Positions 1 to 7,773 of a stretch of DNA of 45,387 bases are shown here, one piece after another. The stretch is from DATAAM01 sp036260075 (GTDB taxonomy: Bacteria > Actinomycetota > Acidimicrobiia > Acidimicrobiales > JAHWLA01). The DNA lies in the NCBI GenBank assembly GCA_036260075.1, contig DATAAM010000004.1, positions 1-45,387 of the forward strand, given 5' to 3'. The number at the start of each line of letters is the position of its first letter. Within the stretch, counting starts at the first letter, position 1. A model generated the notes under the pieces. The model searched no databases. It was not told the DNA's origin and worked only from the letters and a program-made list of their open reading frames with translations. Made by a program: the position numbers and the translations under genes.

Positions 1-54
1 GCAGGCCAGATGAAGGAAGGCATGACGCGGTTCTCGCGCCGACGCCTCCTCCCG

Positions 55-528
55 TCAAGAGGCAAGCCACGCGGCCAACGAAGCTTCCTCGCGCTCCGCG
101 TGGTCGGCCAGGCCCGAGACGACGGCCCGCTCCACCCGTCCGCCCACGAGCGGCATGTGCACGCGCAGTCGGCCCACCACCAGGCGGACGGTGCCGTCGC
201 CGTCCTCCGAGAGCACCGTCTCGTACTCGCACGTGAGCCTGGACCGGTAGTGGTCGGGCTCGATGTGGTGCCTGCTGCGGTGGCGGGCCAGGTCGTGCTC
301 GCCCACGTCGACCCAGGTGAGCTTGGCGGGGTCGACCACGGCGGTGACGGCGGGCGAGAGCTGGCCGGTGAACACGTGCCGCACCCGGCGGCGCAGCAGC
401 GTGCCGTCGCGCTCCTCCGACAGCAGCTGCGGGCGGGTGGCCAGGCCCGCGGCGAAGTCGGGGTCGAGCAGGGCGGCCTCCACCACGGCGAGCGGCACGG
501 CGAAGCGCTGCTCGAGCCGGAAGTCCAT
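55..528 (-). CDS. DUF2505 family protein
   Basis: A 157-residue protein starting at ATG 528 with MDFRLEQRFAVPLAVVEAAL. The pattern of an N-terminal strand, a helix carrying an AVVEAALLDPDF-type segment, and then alternating strands resembles DUF2505, a START/SRPBCC-like ligand-binding fold common in actinobacteria. No catalytic residues or signal peptide are visible. The open frame continues upstream to 603, but that part is low-complexity Arg/Pro and overlaps the helicase gene, so I use 528. It lies 10 bp after the helicase stop on the same strand and is probably co-transcribed with it. The family assignment comes from memory of its N-terminal pattern; the ligand is unknown. Confidence 0.75.
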   Translation of the reverse strand: MDFRLEQRFAVPLAVVEAALLDPDFAAGLATRPQLLSEERDGTLLRRRVRHVFTGQLSPAVTAVVDPAKLTWVDVGEHDLARHRSRHHIEPDHYRSRLTCEYETVLSEDGDGTVRLVVGRLRVHMPLVGGRVERAVVSGLADHAEREEASLAAWLAS

Positions 529-538
529 TGGGCGGATG

Positions 539-2179
539 CTACGGCGCGGTGGCCGCCAGCCGCGCCCGGCTGTCGGCCAGGTGGGCCCGCCAGTCGAGCG
601 CACCGCGGTCGCGGGCGGCCGCCTGCTCGGCGCACGCCTGCTCGACGGCGGCCAGCCACGGCGACGGCGAGCGGGGCATGCCCCGGCGTTGCGCGGCCCA
701 CGAGCAGTGCAGCTCCCGCGTGGCCCGGGTGAGCGCCACGTAGAGGAGGCGCCGCTCCTCCGCCTCGTCGCCGCGGTCGACGGGCACGAGGCCCCGTTCG
801 AGCCCGACGACCAACACCACCGGCCACTCCAGGCCCTTGGCCCGGTGGAACGTGGCCAGGGCGACGGCGTCGCCCACCCCGGCGAGATCGCCGCTGCGGA
901 TCACCGTGCGCACCCAGCCGAGGAAGCCCTCCACCGTGGGGGATCGGTCGAGGGCGGCGTACTCCCGACCCAGCGTGCGCAACGGCTCGCACTCGACGTC
1001 GGCCAAGGCCGAGGAGAGGGGGACGGCGGGCGGCGTGCGGGCCAGCCAAGCCAGCGGCTCGCGCAGGTCGGGGACCGAGGAGGCGTGGGGGATCGACGCC
1101 CGCCGCAGCGCCTCCTCGATCACCGAGAGCTGGGCGTTGGTGCGGGCCAGCACGGCCACGTCGCTCCAGCGGGCGCCGGGGGCGTGGGCCAGCCGCACCG
1201 CCCGAGCCACGCCTCGGGCTTCGTCGTCTTCGGTGTGAAAGCCCCGGACCGTGGGTACTCCGGGGGCGGGGCGGCCCCCGTGCCGCGGCGGACGCGGCGG
1301 GCTCGCCCCGCCAACGCGTCCGGGGGGCAGCACGGCGGTGGCCACGGCCAGCACCTCGGGCGGGCATCGGTAGCTGGTGTCGAGTCGCACCACCTCGGCG
1401 GTGGGGAAGTGCTCGGCGAAGCGGTGCAGCAGCTCCGGGTCGGCGCCGTTCCAGCCGTACACGGCCTGGTTGGGGTCGCCCACCACGGTGAGGTCGAGGT
1501 TGTCGCCCAGCCATGCCCGTAGCAGCCGGAACTGGGCCGGGTTGAGGTCCTGGTACTCGTCGACGAAGAGGTGCCGGAAGCGCCACCGCTGGGCGGCGGC
1601 GAAGGGCGGGTCGTCCTCGAGGGCCTGCGCACAGGCGAGGAGGAGGTCGTCGAAGTCGAGGAGGCCACCCCGGCGCAGCTCCTCCTGGTAGCGAGCGAAG
1701 GCGGCGGCCACCTCGGCGGCGGGCAGGGCCGGGCGGCGGCCCGCCGCTTCGTACTCGGCCGGTCCGAGCAGGCGCGACTTGGCCCAGGTGATCTCGGCGG
1801 CCACGTCGCCGGCCGCGGGCCCCACCAGCCGGGCCAGCCGGCGGCGGGGGTTCTCCACCAGGCGCGGCGGCCGCTCGCCCCGGTCGGCGGCCCGTTGCCG
1901 CAGCTGGGCCCAGGCGACGGCGTGGAACGTGCTGGCGGTGACCTCGGCGTCGACGCCGAGGCGCCCGAGCCGGGCCCGTAGCTCGCCCGCCGCCCTGCGG
2001 GTGAACGTGAGGGCGAGGACGTGCCGGGGGTCGGCCGCGCCTGTGGCCACCCGGTGGGCGATGCGGGCGGTCAGGACGCGGGTCTTGCCCGACCCCGCCG
2101 CCGCCAGGATGCACAGGGGGGCCGCCTCGCTGGTGACCGCGGCCCGCTGGGCGGGGTCGAGGTCGTCCGGGCGCGCCAC
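539..2179 (-). CDS. UvrD/PcrA-type superfamily 1 DNA helicase
   Basis: A 546-residue ATP-dependent 3'-5' DNA helicase of the UvrD/Rep family, which unwinds DNA in repair or recombination. Visible motifs in order: Walker A AAAGSGKT, motif Ia LTFTRRAAGELRARL, Walker B FVDEYQDLNPAQ, motif III VVGDPNQAVYGWNGADP, motif IV LDTSYRCPPEVL, motif V TFHRAKGLEWPVVLV, and motif VI LLYVALTRATREL. It is shorter than PcrA/UvrD (about 700 aa) and lacks the C-terminal HRDC domain and cysteine motif of mycobacterial UvrD2. The start is GTG 2179 (VARPDDLDPAQ), seven bases downstream of a TACGCT box, implying a leaderless mRNA. The frame upstream of this is Arg/Pro-rich noise. The DUF2505 gene follows. Confidence 0.9.
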   Translation of the reverse strand: MARPDDLDPAQRAAVTSEAAPLCILAAAGSGKTRVLTARIAHRVATGAADPRHVLALTFTRRAAGELRARLGRLGVDAEVTASTFHAVAWAQLRQRAADRGERPPRLVENPRRRLARLVGPAAGDVAAEITWAKSRLLGPAEYEAAGRRPALPAAEVAAAFARYQEELRRGGLLDFDDLLLACAQALEDDPPFAAAQRWRFRHLFVDEYQDLNPAQFRLLRAWLGDNLDLTVVGDPNQAVYGWNGADPELLHRFAEHFPTAEVVRLDTSYRCPPEVLAVATAVLPPGRVGGASPPRPPRHGGRPAPGVPTVRGFHTEDDEARGVARAVRLAHAPGARWSDVAVLARTNAQLSVIEEALRRASIPHASSVPDLREPLAWLARTPPAVPLSSALADVECEPLRTLGREYAALDRSPTVEGFLGWVRTVIRSGDLAGVGDAVALATFHRAKGLEWPVVLVVGLERGLVPVDRGDEAEERRLLYVALTRATRELHCSWAAQRRGMPRSPSPWLAAVEQACAEQAAARDRGALDWRAHLADSRARLAATAP

Positions 2180-2186
2180 GCGTCCG

Positions 2187-2192
2187 AGCGTA
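2187..2192 (-). promoter_or_regulatory. -10-like box of a leaderless promoter for the helicase
   Basis: TACGCT on the minus strand ends 7 nt before the GTG start at 2179. The same TACGCT or TACSGT box recurs at a similar distance before other genes here. No clear -35 hexamer is seen. Confidence 0.5.
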
Positions 2193-2660
2193 CGGACGGG
2201 ACCGTCGACGGCGGTGGATGCCGGGGGGCGACCGGGCGGCGCCCCCGCGGCGGGGGGCAGCCGCGGGCACGCCGACCTCCAACGCGACGGGGCCCCAAGT
2301 AGCCGAGCATCGGCGAACCGACAACCCGGGCTCCTCGGGGCCCTGTCATCGGGCTGCAGCCTCCGTACACCGTCGGCCTCGCGGCCGCCGGCGGACCTGG
2401 CGTGCATCCTCCGAAGAGGCTGCGCCACCATCGACTGCTGCCCGACTCCGGTTTGTCACACCACTCGATCGGCTCGGGCGGTCGGCCTGCGGCCTCCCGC
2501 TCCCCGTTCCGTTCGTGCCGTGCATCGCACCGGAGTGATCGCAGTGTGCGCCTGTCCGGAATTGTCGTCAAGGGGTCTTTTGCAAATCCCCAAGCAGTCC
2601 CCTGAATTGGCGCGAAATCCCCTGTCAGCAGGGGTTTCGTCCACATGTTTTCCCGTCGAT
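2193..2660. other. Long divergent intergenic region with a small inverted repeat
   Basis: About 470 bp between the helicase and the hydrolase, with no ORF I can defend. The short frames crossing it are Arg/Pro/Ser-rich. The right third is less GC-rich than its surroundings. It holds the inverted repeat CCCCTG-TCAG-CAGGGG (2619-2634), flanked by GAAA on the left and TTTC on the right, which could be a small terminator-like hairpin or an operator. A second hairpin, CCCGCGGC/GCCGCGGG, lies near 2240-2265. I do not recognise RNase P RNA, tmRNA, SRP RNA or a riboswitch here. Confidence 0.4.
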
Positions 2661-2666
2661 TACGGT
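2661..2666 (+). promoter_or_regulatory. -10-like box before the alpha/beta hydrolase
   Basis: TACGGT ends 9 nt upstream of ATG 2676, in a locally AT-richer stretch. This spacing fits a leaderless or nearly leaderless transcript. No convincing -35 is visible. Confidence 0.4.
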
Positions 2667-2675
2667 CGTTCGGCG

Positions 2676-3416
2676 ATGCTGAAGGCCTTCGCCGGCGGCC
2701 GCCTGTTCGGGACCGTCCACGGCACCCCACCCCCCCGGGTGCTGGCCCTGCACGGCTGGGCCCGCACGCACCGCGACTTCGATGCGGTGCTCGACGGCCT
2801 CGACGCCCTCGCCCTCGACCTCCCCGGCTTCGGCGCCACCCCCGCTCCCGACGAGGCGTGGGGCGGTGGCGGGTACGCGGCGGCGGTGGCGCCCGTGCTC
2901 GACGACGCCGACGAGCCCGTCGTGGTGGTGGGGCACTCCTTCGGCGGCCGGGTGGCCGTGCACCTGGCGACGGCCCGGCCCGACCGGGTGCGGGCCGTCG
3001 TGCTGAGCGGGGTGCCGCTGGTGCGCCCGCCGGGGGCGGTGCGCCGCCGCCCGCCCGCGGCGTACCGGCTGGCCCGGGCGCTGCACCGGCGGGGGCTGCT
3101 GGGCGACGCCCGCATGGAGTCGCTGCGACAGCGGTACGGGTCGGCCGACTACCGGGCCGCCCGAGGCGTGATGCGGGCCGTGCACGTGACGGCGGTGAAC
3201 GAGACGTACGAGGAGCAGCTGCGGGCGCTGTTGTGCCCGGTGGAGCTGGTGTGGGGGGCCGACGACGCCGACGTGCCCGCTTCGGTGGCGGAGGCGGCCG
3301 CCGCCCTGGTGCCGGGCGGGGCGCGGCTCACGCTGCTCCCGGGCGTCGGCCACCTCGTGCCCACCGCGGCGCCGGAGGCCCTGCGGGCCGCCGTCGACCG
3401 CGCCCTGGCCCTGTGA
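2676..3416 (+). CDS. Alpha/beta hydrolase
   Basis: A 246-residue alpha/beta-hydrolase-fold enzyme, probably an esterase, lipase or C-C hydrolase of unknown substrate. The sequence shows an oxyanion-loop LALHGW near residue 23, the nucleophile elbow GHSFGG (Ser near 88), the acid WGADDADVP (an Asp in the DD pair), and the catalytic His in GVGHLVP near the C-terminus. The length fits a minimal member with a short cap. There is no signal peptide, so it is cytoplasmic. The open frame extends far upstream but is shadow. ATG 2676 (MLKAFAGGRLFG) is preceded by a TACGGT box. A long perfect hairpin follows 7 bp after the stop. Confidence 0.85.
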   Translation: MLKAFAGGRLFGTVHGTPPPRVLALHGWARTHRDFDAVLDGLDALALDLPGFGATPAPDEAWGGGGYAAAVAPVLDDADEPVVVVGHSFGGRVAVHLATARPDRVRAVVLSGVPLVRPPGAVRRRPPAAYRLARALHRRGLLGDARMESLRQRYGSADYRAARGVMRAVHVTAVNETYEEQLRALLCPVELVWGADDADVPASVAEAAAALVPGGARLTLLPGVGHLVPTAAPEALRAAVDRALAL

Positions 3417-3423
3417 CCCCGTT

Positions 3424-3477
3424 CCGTTCTGGGAGGGGAATGGCGCGCTCCAGCGCGCCATTCCCCTCCCAGAACGG
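3424..3477. repeat. Perfect 26-bp-arm palindrome (hairpin A)
   Basis: Two 26-nt arms (3424-3449 and 3452-3477) are exact reverse complements around a central CC. The ends read CCGTTCT and AGAACGG and the centre is GCGCGCT-CC-AGCGCGC. It sits between the hydrolase stop and the MurF-like start. It has no T-tract, so if it terminates transcription it is not a canonical intrinsic terminator. Three relatives with the same GTTCT/AGAAC ends occur at 18597, 37187 and 43955. Confidence 0.9.
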
Positions 3478-3492
3478 CGAGGGGGTGGCCCG

Positions 3493-4926
3493 ATGAGGGC
3501 GTTGGCCGTGGCGGTGGCGCTGGCGGCCACCGGCGCCGCGGGGCTGCGTTGGCTGCGGGTGGCCCAGCGGGAGCACTACCTGCCCGGGTCGGTCACGCGC
3601 TTCGCGCTGCGGTGGTGGGGGCTCGGGGCCAACCGCCTGCTGGCCTTGGCCGCGGTGCTGGGCGTGCTGTTCTGCCGGCGCTCCCCGCTGGCGGGCGTGG
3701 TGGGCAGCCTGGCCGTGGCCACCGGGCCGTTCGGCCTGTCCGTGCAGGGGCGCACCTCCCCGTTGGCCTGGACCCGCCGGCTGCGGACGTTGGCGGCGAC
3801 GTGGGCCGTCCTCCACCTGCTGCTCGTCGGGGTGGGCGCGCTGCTGGGCGTGGCCGTGCCCGCGGCGGTGCTGGGCGCCGTCCTGGTGCCGCTCGTCGTC
3901 GACGTGGCGCTGGCGCTCACCGGCCCGGTGGAGGACCGGCTGGCCCGGCGGTGGGTCGAGCAGGCGGCCACCCGCCTGCGCCAGGTGCGTCCCACGGTGG
4001 TGGGCATCACCGGCTCCTACGGCAAGACCACCACCAAGGCCTACGTGACCCACCTCCTCTCCGGCACCAAGCAGGTGGTGGCCACGCCGCGCAGCTTCAA
4101 CAACCGGGCGGGGCTGGCCCGGGCCGTCAACGAGCACCTCGCTCCGGGCACCGAGGTGTTCGTGGCGGAGATGGGCACGTACGGCCCCGGCGAGATCGCC
4201 GAGCTGTGCCGGTTCGTGCCGCCCGACATCGCGGTGATCACCGCCATCGGCCCGGTGCACCTGGAGCGCATGGGCACCGAGGAGAACATCGTGGCCGCCA
4301 AGTCGGAGATCCTCGGGCCCGCCCGGGTGGCGGTGCTCAACGTCGAGCACCCGCTGCTGGCCCGCCTGGCCGACCGCATCACCGACAAGAAGGTGCTGCG
4401 CTGCACGGCCGCCGGCGTCGGCTTGCCGGTCCCGGACGGGGCCCACCCCACGAACGTGGCCTGCGCGGTGGCGGTGGCCCGCGAGCTGGGCGTGCCCGAC
4501 GACGTGATCGCCGCCCGGTTGGCCGACCTGCCCACCCCCGAGCACCGGCTGGCCGTCACCCGGGGCGCGGGCGGGTTCACGATCCTCGACGACACCTACA
4601 ACGCCAACCCGGCGGGCACGCAAGCGGCGTTGGCCGCGCTGGCCCGCCACGGCCGCGAGGGCGGCAAGCGGGTGGTGGTGACGCCGGGCATGGTCGAGCT
4701 CGGGGCTCGCCAGTTCGAGGAGAACCGGGCCTTCGCCGAGGCCGCCGCCGCGGTGGCGACCCACCTCCTCGTGGTCGGCCACACCAACCGGGCGGCCCTG
4801 GCGGTGGCGGGCACGGAGGTCCTGTTCGTGGAGACGCGGGAGGAGGCGGTGGCCTGGGTGCGGGAGCACTTGCGCGAGGGTGATGTCGTCCTCTACGAGA
4901 ACGACCTGCCCGACCACTACCCGTAG
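3493..4926 (+). CDS. Membrane-anchored MurF-like Mur ligase
   Basis: A 477-residue Mur-ligase-family ATP-dependent amide ligase. Residues 1 to about 145 hold several hydrophobic segments that would anchor it to the membrane, which is unusual for MurF. The catalytic part shows the P-loop GITGSYGKTTTKAYV (about 173-187), SFNNRAGL, AEMGTYGPGEI, a VITAIGPVHLERMGT segment with the metal-binding His, and the C-terminal DDTYNANPAGT that resembles the MurF signature DDSYNANP. MurF joins UDP-MurNAc-tripeptide and D-Ala-D-Ala, and the next gene is a Ddl-like ligase 8 bp downstream, so the pair could supply and attach the terminal dipeptide. The exact substrate is not proven. Start is ATG 3493. Confidence 0.85.
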   Translation: MRALAVAVALAATGAAGLRWLRVAQREHYLPGSVTRFALRWWGLGANRLLALAAVLGVLFCRRSPLAGVVGSLAVATGPFGLSVQGRTSPLAWTRRLRTLAATWAVLHLLLVGVGALLGVAVPAAVLGAVLVPLVVDVALALTGPVEDRLARRWVEQAATRLRQVRPTVVGITGSYGKTTTKAYVTHLLSGTKQVVATPRSFNNRAGLARAVNEHLAPGTEVFVAEMGTYGPGEIAELCRFVPPDIAVITAIGPVHLERMGTEENIVAAKSEILGPARVAVLNVEHPLLARLADRITDKKVLRCTAAGVGLPVPDGAHPTNVACAVAVARELGVPDDVIAARLADLPTPEHRLAVTRGAGGFTILDDTYNANPAGTQAALAALARHGREGGKRVVVTPGMVELGARQFEENRAFAEAAAAVATHLLVVGHTNRAALAVAGTEVLFVETREEAVAWVREHLREGDVVLYENDLPDHYP

Positions 4927-4934
4927 GAGCGCCC

Positions 4935-6005
4935 GTGCCGCAGCCCGCAGTCGTCTTCGGAGGCCCCTCGCCCGAGCACGACGTCAGCATCCTCACCGGC
5001 CTCCAGGCGGCGCGGGCGCTGGGCCGGCCCATCGCGCTCTACTGGGCGAAGACGGGCGACTTCTACGAGGTCGACCCCGGGCTGGAGGCGGGCGACTTCC
5101 TCGACGGGCCGCCCCGGAAGGCGACCCCGGTGCGGCTGGTGGCGGGGGAGGGCTTCGTGGGGAGGAAGCGCCCGCTGGACATCTCCGCCGTCGTCAACTG
5201 CTGCCACGGCGGACCGGGCGAGGACGGCACGCTCCAGGGCGCGCTCGACCTGGCGGGTCTGCGCTACACCGGCCCCACCGCGGCGGGCGCGGCGATCGGG
5301 ATGGACAAGCTGGCCTTCGGCAACGTGGTCGCCGCCGCGGGCCTCCCCTCCTTGCCTCGGACGGTGCCGGCCGCCGACGGCGAGCCGCCGTCGTTCCCCG
5401 GGCCCTACATCGTGAAGCCGCGCTGGGGCGGGTCCTCGATCGGCATCGAGGTGGTGGAGGACGACGACACGGCCCGGGCCCTGCTTCGCTCCTCGCCGCA
5501 CCTCAGGGCCGGCGCAGTCGTCGAGCCGTATCTGCCCGACGCCGTCGACCTCAACGTGGCCGTGCGCACGTGGCCCGCGCTCGAGCTGTCGGCCGTCGAG
5601 AAGCCGCTCCGGTCGACGGGCGGCGGCATCCTCGGGTTCGCCGACAAGTACCTCGTGGGCGGCAACGAGGGCATGGCCTCCGCGCCTCGCGAGCTGCCCG
5701 CCGACATCCCCGACGCCCTCGAGAAGCAGCTCCGGGAGGCGGCCCGGGTGGTGGCGGGCCTGGCCGGCGCGCGCGGCGTGGCCCGCATCGACTTCCTGCT
5801 CGACGGCGAGCGCCTCTTCGTCAACGAGATCAACACCGTGCCCGGCTCGCTGGCCCGCTACCTGTGGCCGGAGCTGTCGTTCGAGCAGCTCCTGCACGAC
5901 CTGCTGGCCGAGGCGGAGCAGCGGCCCACGCACCACTACACGACGGCCGGGGCCGACGGCACCGCCCTGCGCTCGGCGGGGACGATCGCGGGCAAGCTCG
6001 GCTGA
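4935..6005 (+). CDS. ddl: D-alanine--D-alanine ligase-like ATP-grasp enzyme
   Basis: A 356-residue ATP-grasp ligase resembling D-Ala-D-Ala ligase, which makes the dipeptide end of peptidoglycan precursors. Seen: N-terminal VVFGGPSPEHDVSI (Ddl-type GGxSxEHxVS), NCCHGGPGEDGTLQG, the ATP-binding IVKPRWGGSSIGIEVV, the ARIDFLL strand, and the metal/substrate motif FVNEINTVPGSLARYLW. The start is GTG 4935, 8 bp after the MurF-like stop, which suggests an operon. Because it is paired with an unusual membrane MurF-like ligase, the dipeptide could be other than D-Ala-D-Ala (for example D-Ala-D-Ser); the sequence alone does not settle this. Confidence 0.87.
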   Translation: MPQPAVVFGGPSPEHDVSILTGLQAARALGRPIALYWAKTGDFYEVDPGLEAGDFLDGPPRKATPVRLVAGEGFVGRKRPLDISAVVNCCHGGPGEDGTLQGALDLAGLRYTGPTAAGAAIGMDKLAFGNVVAAAGLPSLPRTVPAADGEPPSFPGPYIVKPRWGGSSIGIEVVEDDDTARALLRSSPHLRAGAVVEPYLPDAVDLNVAVRTWPALELSAVEKPLRSTGGGILGFADKYLVGGNEGMASAPRELPADIPDALEKQLREAARVVAGLAGARGVARIDFLLDGERLFVNEINTVPGSLARYLWPELSFEQLLHDLLAEAEQRPTHHYTTAGADGTALRSAGTIAGKLG

Positions 6006-6009
6006 GCAC

Positions 6010-6351
6010 ATGGACGTGGGCGAGGAGCGCTTCGAGGAGCTCGTGGCTGACGCGCTCGACTCGATCCCCGAGGAGCTGGGCCGGCTCATGCACAACGTGG
6101 CCGTGGTCGTCGACCACCGCTCGCCGCCCGGCACGCTGTTCGGGCTGTACCAAGGCGTGCCGCTGACCGAGCGGGGCGACTACGGGGGCATGGCCATGCC
6201 CGACCGCATCACGATCTTCCGACGGGCCATCTGCGCCGACTGCGCCACCGAGGACGAGGTGGTCGAGCAGGTGCGCGTCACCGTCGTGCACGAGGTGGCC
6301 CACCACTTCGGCATCGACGACGACCGCCTCGATGAGCTGGGCTGGTCCTGA
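6010..6351 (+). CDS. Minimal zincin-like metallopeptidase family protein
   Basis: A 113-residue protein of the small metallopeptidase-like family (DUF1025 type). It carries the zinc-site helix VVHEVAHHFGIDDDRLDELG at its C-terminus, with HExxH giving two zinc ligands and the catalytic Glu, and a downstream Asp as the likely third ligand. The upstream YQGVPLTERGDYGGMAMPDRI segment, which precedes the helix, is also typical. It starts at ATG 6010, 4 bp after the Ddl-like stop, and is probably co-transcribed. Function and substrate are unknown in this family. The last residues are the end of the zinc-site region, so nothing is missing. Confidence 0.85.
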   Translation: MDVGEERFEELVADALDSIPEELGRLMHNVAVVVDHRSPPGTLFGLYQGVPLTERGDYGGMAMPDRITIFRRAICADCATEDEVVEQVRVTVVHEVAHHFGIDDDRLDELGWS

Positions 6352-6357
6352 CCGCGC

Positions 6358-6403
6358 TTTTCTCCGCAAATACGGGCGTGGGGCGCCGAATCTGCGAAGA
6401 AAA
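6358..6403. repeat. Imperfect inverted repeat after the zincin gene
   Basis: TTTTCTCCGCA (6358-6368) and TGCGAAGAAAA (6393-6403) are complementary at 10 of 11 positions with a 24-nt GC-rich loop. It begins 7 bp after the zincin stop and ends in an A/T-rich patch, so it may act as a weak transcription terminator. Confidence 0.35.
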
Positions 6404-6427
6404 TCGAGTGTCGCGGGCCGGCACTGC

Positions 6428-6456
6428 TTGACACCCCGGGGCCGGCGGAGTACGAG
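6428..6456 (+). promoter_or_regulatory. Sigma70-like promoter of the secreted protein gene
   Basis: A perfect TTGACA (6428-6433), a 17-nt spacer, then TACGAG (6451-6456). This is the clearest housekeeping-type -35 in the window. It would give a 5' leader of about 85 nt ahead of ATG 6549. Confidence 0.6.
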
Positions 6457-6548
6457 GGCACGAAAGGCCAAGCCATCCGGTCAGGGGCGTCGTCGCAGGA
6501 GCATCGCACTCGGCCTTTGCTCATCCGCGTCGAGCGAGAGGAGTGTCG

Positions 6549-7178
6549 ATGCGACGTCGCCTCGTTGCAACGTTGTCCGTCCTGGCCCTGTCGGTGCCGG
6601 TCGCCGCCTTCCGGGCGACCCCGCCGGCGTCCGCCAATGTGTGCACGTTCGTGGCGGACGTGCAGACGTCCGGGCCGATGTACTTCCCCGGCGCCGTCAC
6701 CTTGTGGACGGGAGGCGGTGTCGCCGTCACAGTGCACGCCCTGCCTGTCTTAGTGGGGTTCGGCTGGGCGCTCACGGGCGATGCCTGCGCGCCGGCGTGG
6801 GCGAACCCCGCCGCCGACGGGATGATCTCCGGCTACTGCGGGCACTTCTGGGCAGTGGGGATCACGCGGGACGGCCATCGGTTCGCGCTGGTGAGCGCAG
6901 GCGGCGTGGTCGTCGCGACAGGCGGCATGACCGGTGTCGGCGCGATGACGGCGGACATCCTGGATGGGCAGAGCTGTGCCGTCGGCGCCACGGGCCACAT
7001 CCTCGCCATGGAGGTCCTGCTCTACCCCTGCAACGTGCTGAAGTCCAAGTCCGACCTCTTACCGATCGTCAACTCGGGGACTTCGACAACAACAACGGTG
7101 GGAACACAGGCGATCACCGTGTCCGTTCCGCCCGGGAACTACCACGTGTGGACGAAGACGTGCCTCGGCGTGAAGTGA
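6549..7178 (+). CDS. Secreted protein of unknown function
   Basis: A 209-residue protein that I do not recognise. Residues 1-31 form a signal peptide: a basic MRRR start, a hydrophobic LVATLSVLALSVPVAAF core, and a likely cleavage near PPASA-NV. The mature part is rich in Val, Gly, Ala and Thr with scattered cysteines (for example CTF, DAC, YCGHFW, SCAV, LLYPCN, KTCLG) that could form disulfides, and looks all-beta. ATG 6549 is chosen because GAGGAG lies 5 nt upstream; the in-frame GTG 6543 overlaps that site. It has its own TTGACA promoter, less GC-rich codon use than its neighbours, and stands alone, so it may be a recently acquired or fast-evolving exported protein. Confidence 0.8.
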   Translation: MRRRLVATLSVLALSVPVAAFRATPPASANVCTFVADVQTSGPMYFPGAVTLWTGGGVAVTVHALPVLVGFGWALTGDACAPAWANPAADGMISGYCGHFWAVGITRDGHRFALVSAGGVVVATGGMTGVGAMTADILDGQSCAVGATGHILAMEVLLYPCNVLKSKSDLLPIVNSGTSTTTTVGTQAITVSVPPGNYHVWTKTCLGVK

Positions 7179-7221
7179 GGGCGCCGCGAGCCTGAGTCCT
7201 TCGCCGCAAAGGCCCGGCGGC

Positions 7222-7227
7222 TACCGT
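7222..7227 (+). promoter_or_regulatory. -10-like box before the ACT-domain gene
   Basis: TACCGT ends 8 nt upstream of ATG 7236 with no Shine-Dalgarno between them, which fits a leaderless transcript. Confidence 0.45.
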
Positions 7228-7235
7228 CGGGCGGG

Positions 7236-7772
7236 ATGCCGCACTTCGCCGTCAGCGCCGTGGGGCGCGATCGCTCCGGGATCGTGGCCGCCGTCACCGG
7301 CGTGCTCGTCGACACCGGCTGCAACATCGAGGACTCCTCGATGTCGATCCTGCGCGGCCACTTCGCCATGATGCTGCTCGTCGCCGGCCCCGACGGCCTC
7401 GACGCCGACCGACTGGAGCAGGCGCTCGCCAAGCCCGCCGCCGACTACGACCTCGTGCTCGCCGTGCGGGCCATCGACGACGACGTGCCGCCCTCGCCCG
7501 AGGGCTCGCAGTGGACCGTCTCGGTGTACGGCGCCGACCGGCCCGGCATCGTCCACCAGGTGGCCAAGACCTTGGCCGACGCGGGCGCCAACATCGTCGA
7601 CCTCACCACTCGCGTCATCGGCGACGCCGACCGTCCCGTCTACGCCATGGTCATCGACGTCACGCTGCCCCCCGGCACGAGCGCCGACGACCTCGGCCCC
7701 CGGCTGGCCGACCTGGGCCGCGAGCTAGGCATCGAGTGCTCGATGCACGAGGCCGACGCCGACATCCTCTGA
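7236..7772 (+). CDS. Double ACT-domain protein, GcvR-like
   Basis: A 178-residue protein made of two ACT domains. The first (about 4-80) begins FAVSAVGRDRSGIVAAVTGV and contains NIEDSSMSILRGHFAMMLLV; the second (about 92-170) begins WTVSVYGADRPGIVHQVAKT and contains NIVDLTTRVIG. This arrangement matches the glycine-cleavage regulator GcvR and related small amino-acid-sensing proteins. ACT domains bind amino acids, often glycine or serine, and control a partner protein; there is no DNA-binding domain here. It starts at ATG 7236, and the deformylase gene follows one base after its stop, so the two are likely co-transcribed. Confidence 0.85.
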   Translation: MPHFAVSAVGRDRSGIVAAVTGVLVDTGCNIEDSSMSILRGHFAMMLLVAGPDGLDADRLEQALAKPAADYDLVLAVRAIDDDVPPSPEGSQWTVSVYGADRPGIVHQVAKTLADAGANIVDLTTRVIGDADRPVYAMVIDVTLPPGTSADDLGPRLADLGRELGIECSMHEADADIL

Positions 7773-7773
7773 C

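Noticed and set aside
2456..2644. 62-aa minus-strand frame in the helicase-hydrolase intergenic region
   Set aside because: Arg/Pro-rich, with no Shine-Dalgarno or recognisable motif; the region fits divergent promoters and hairpins better.
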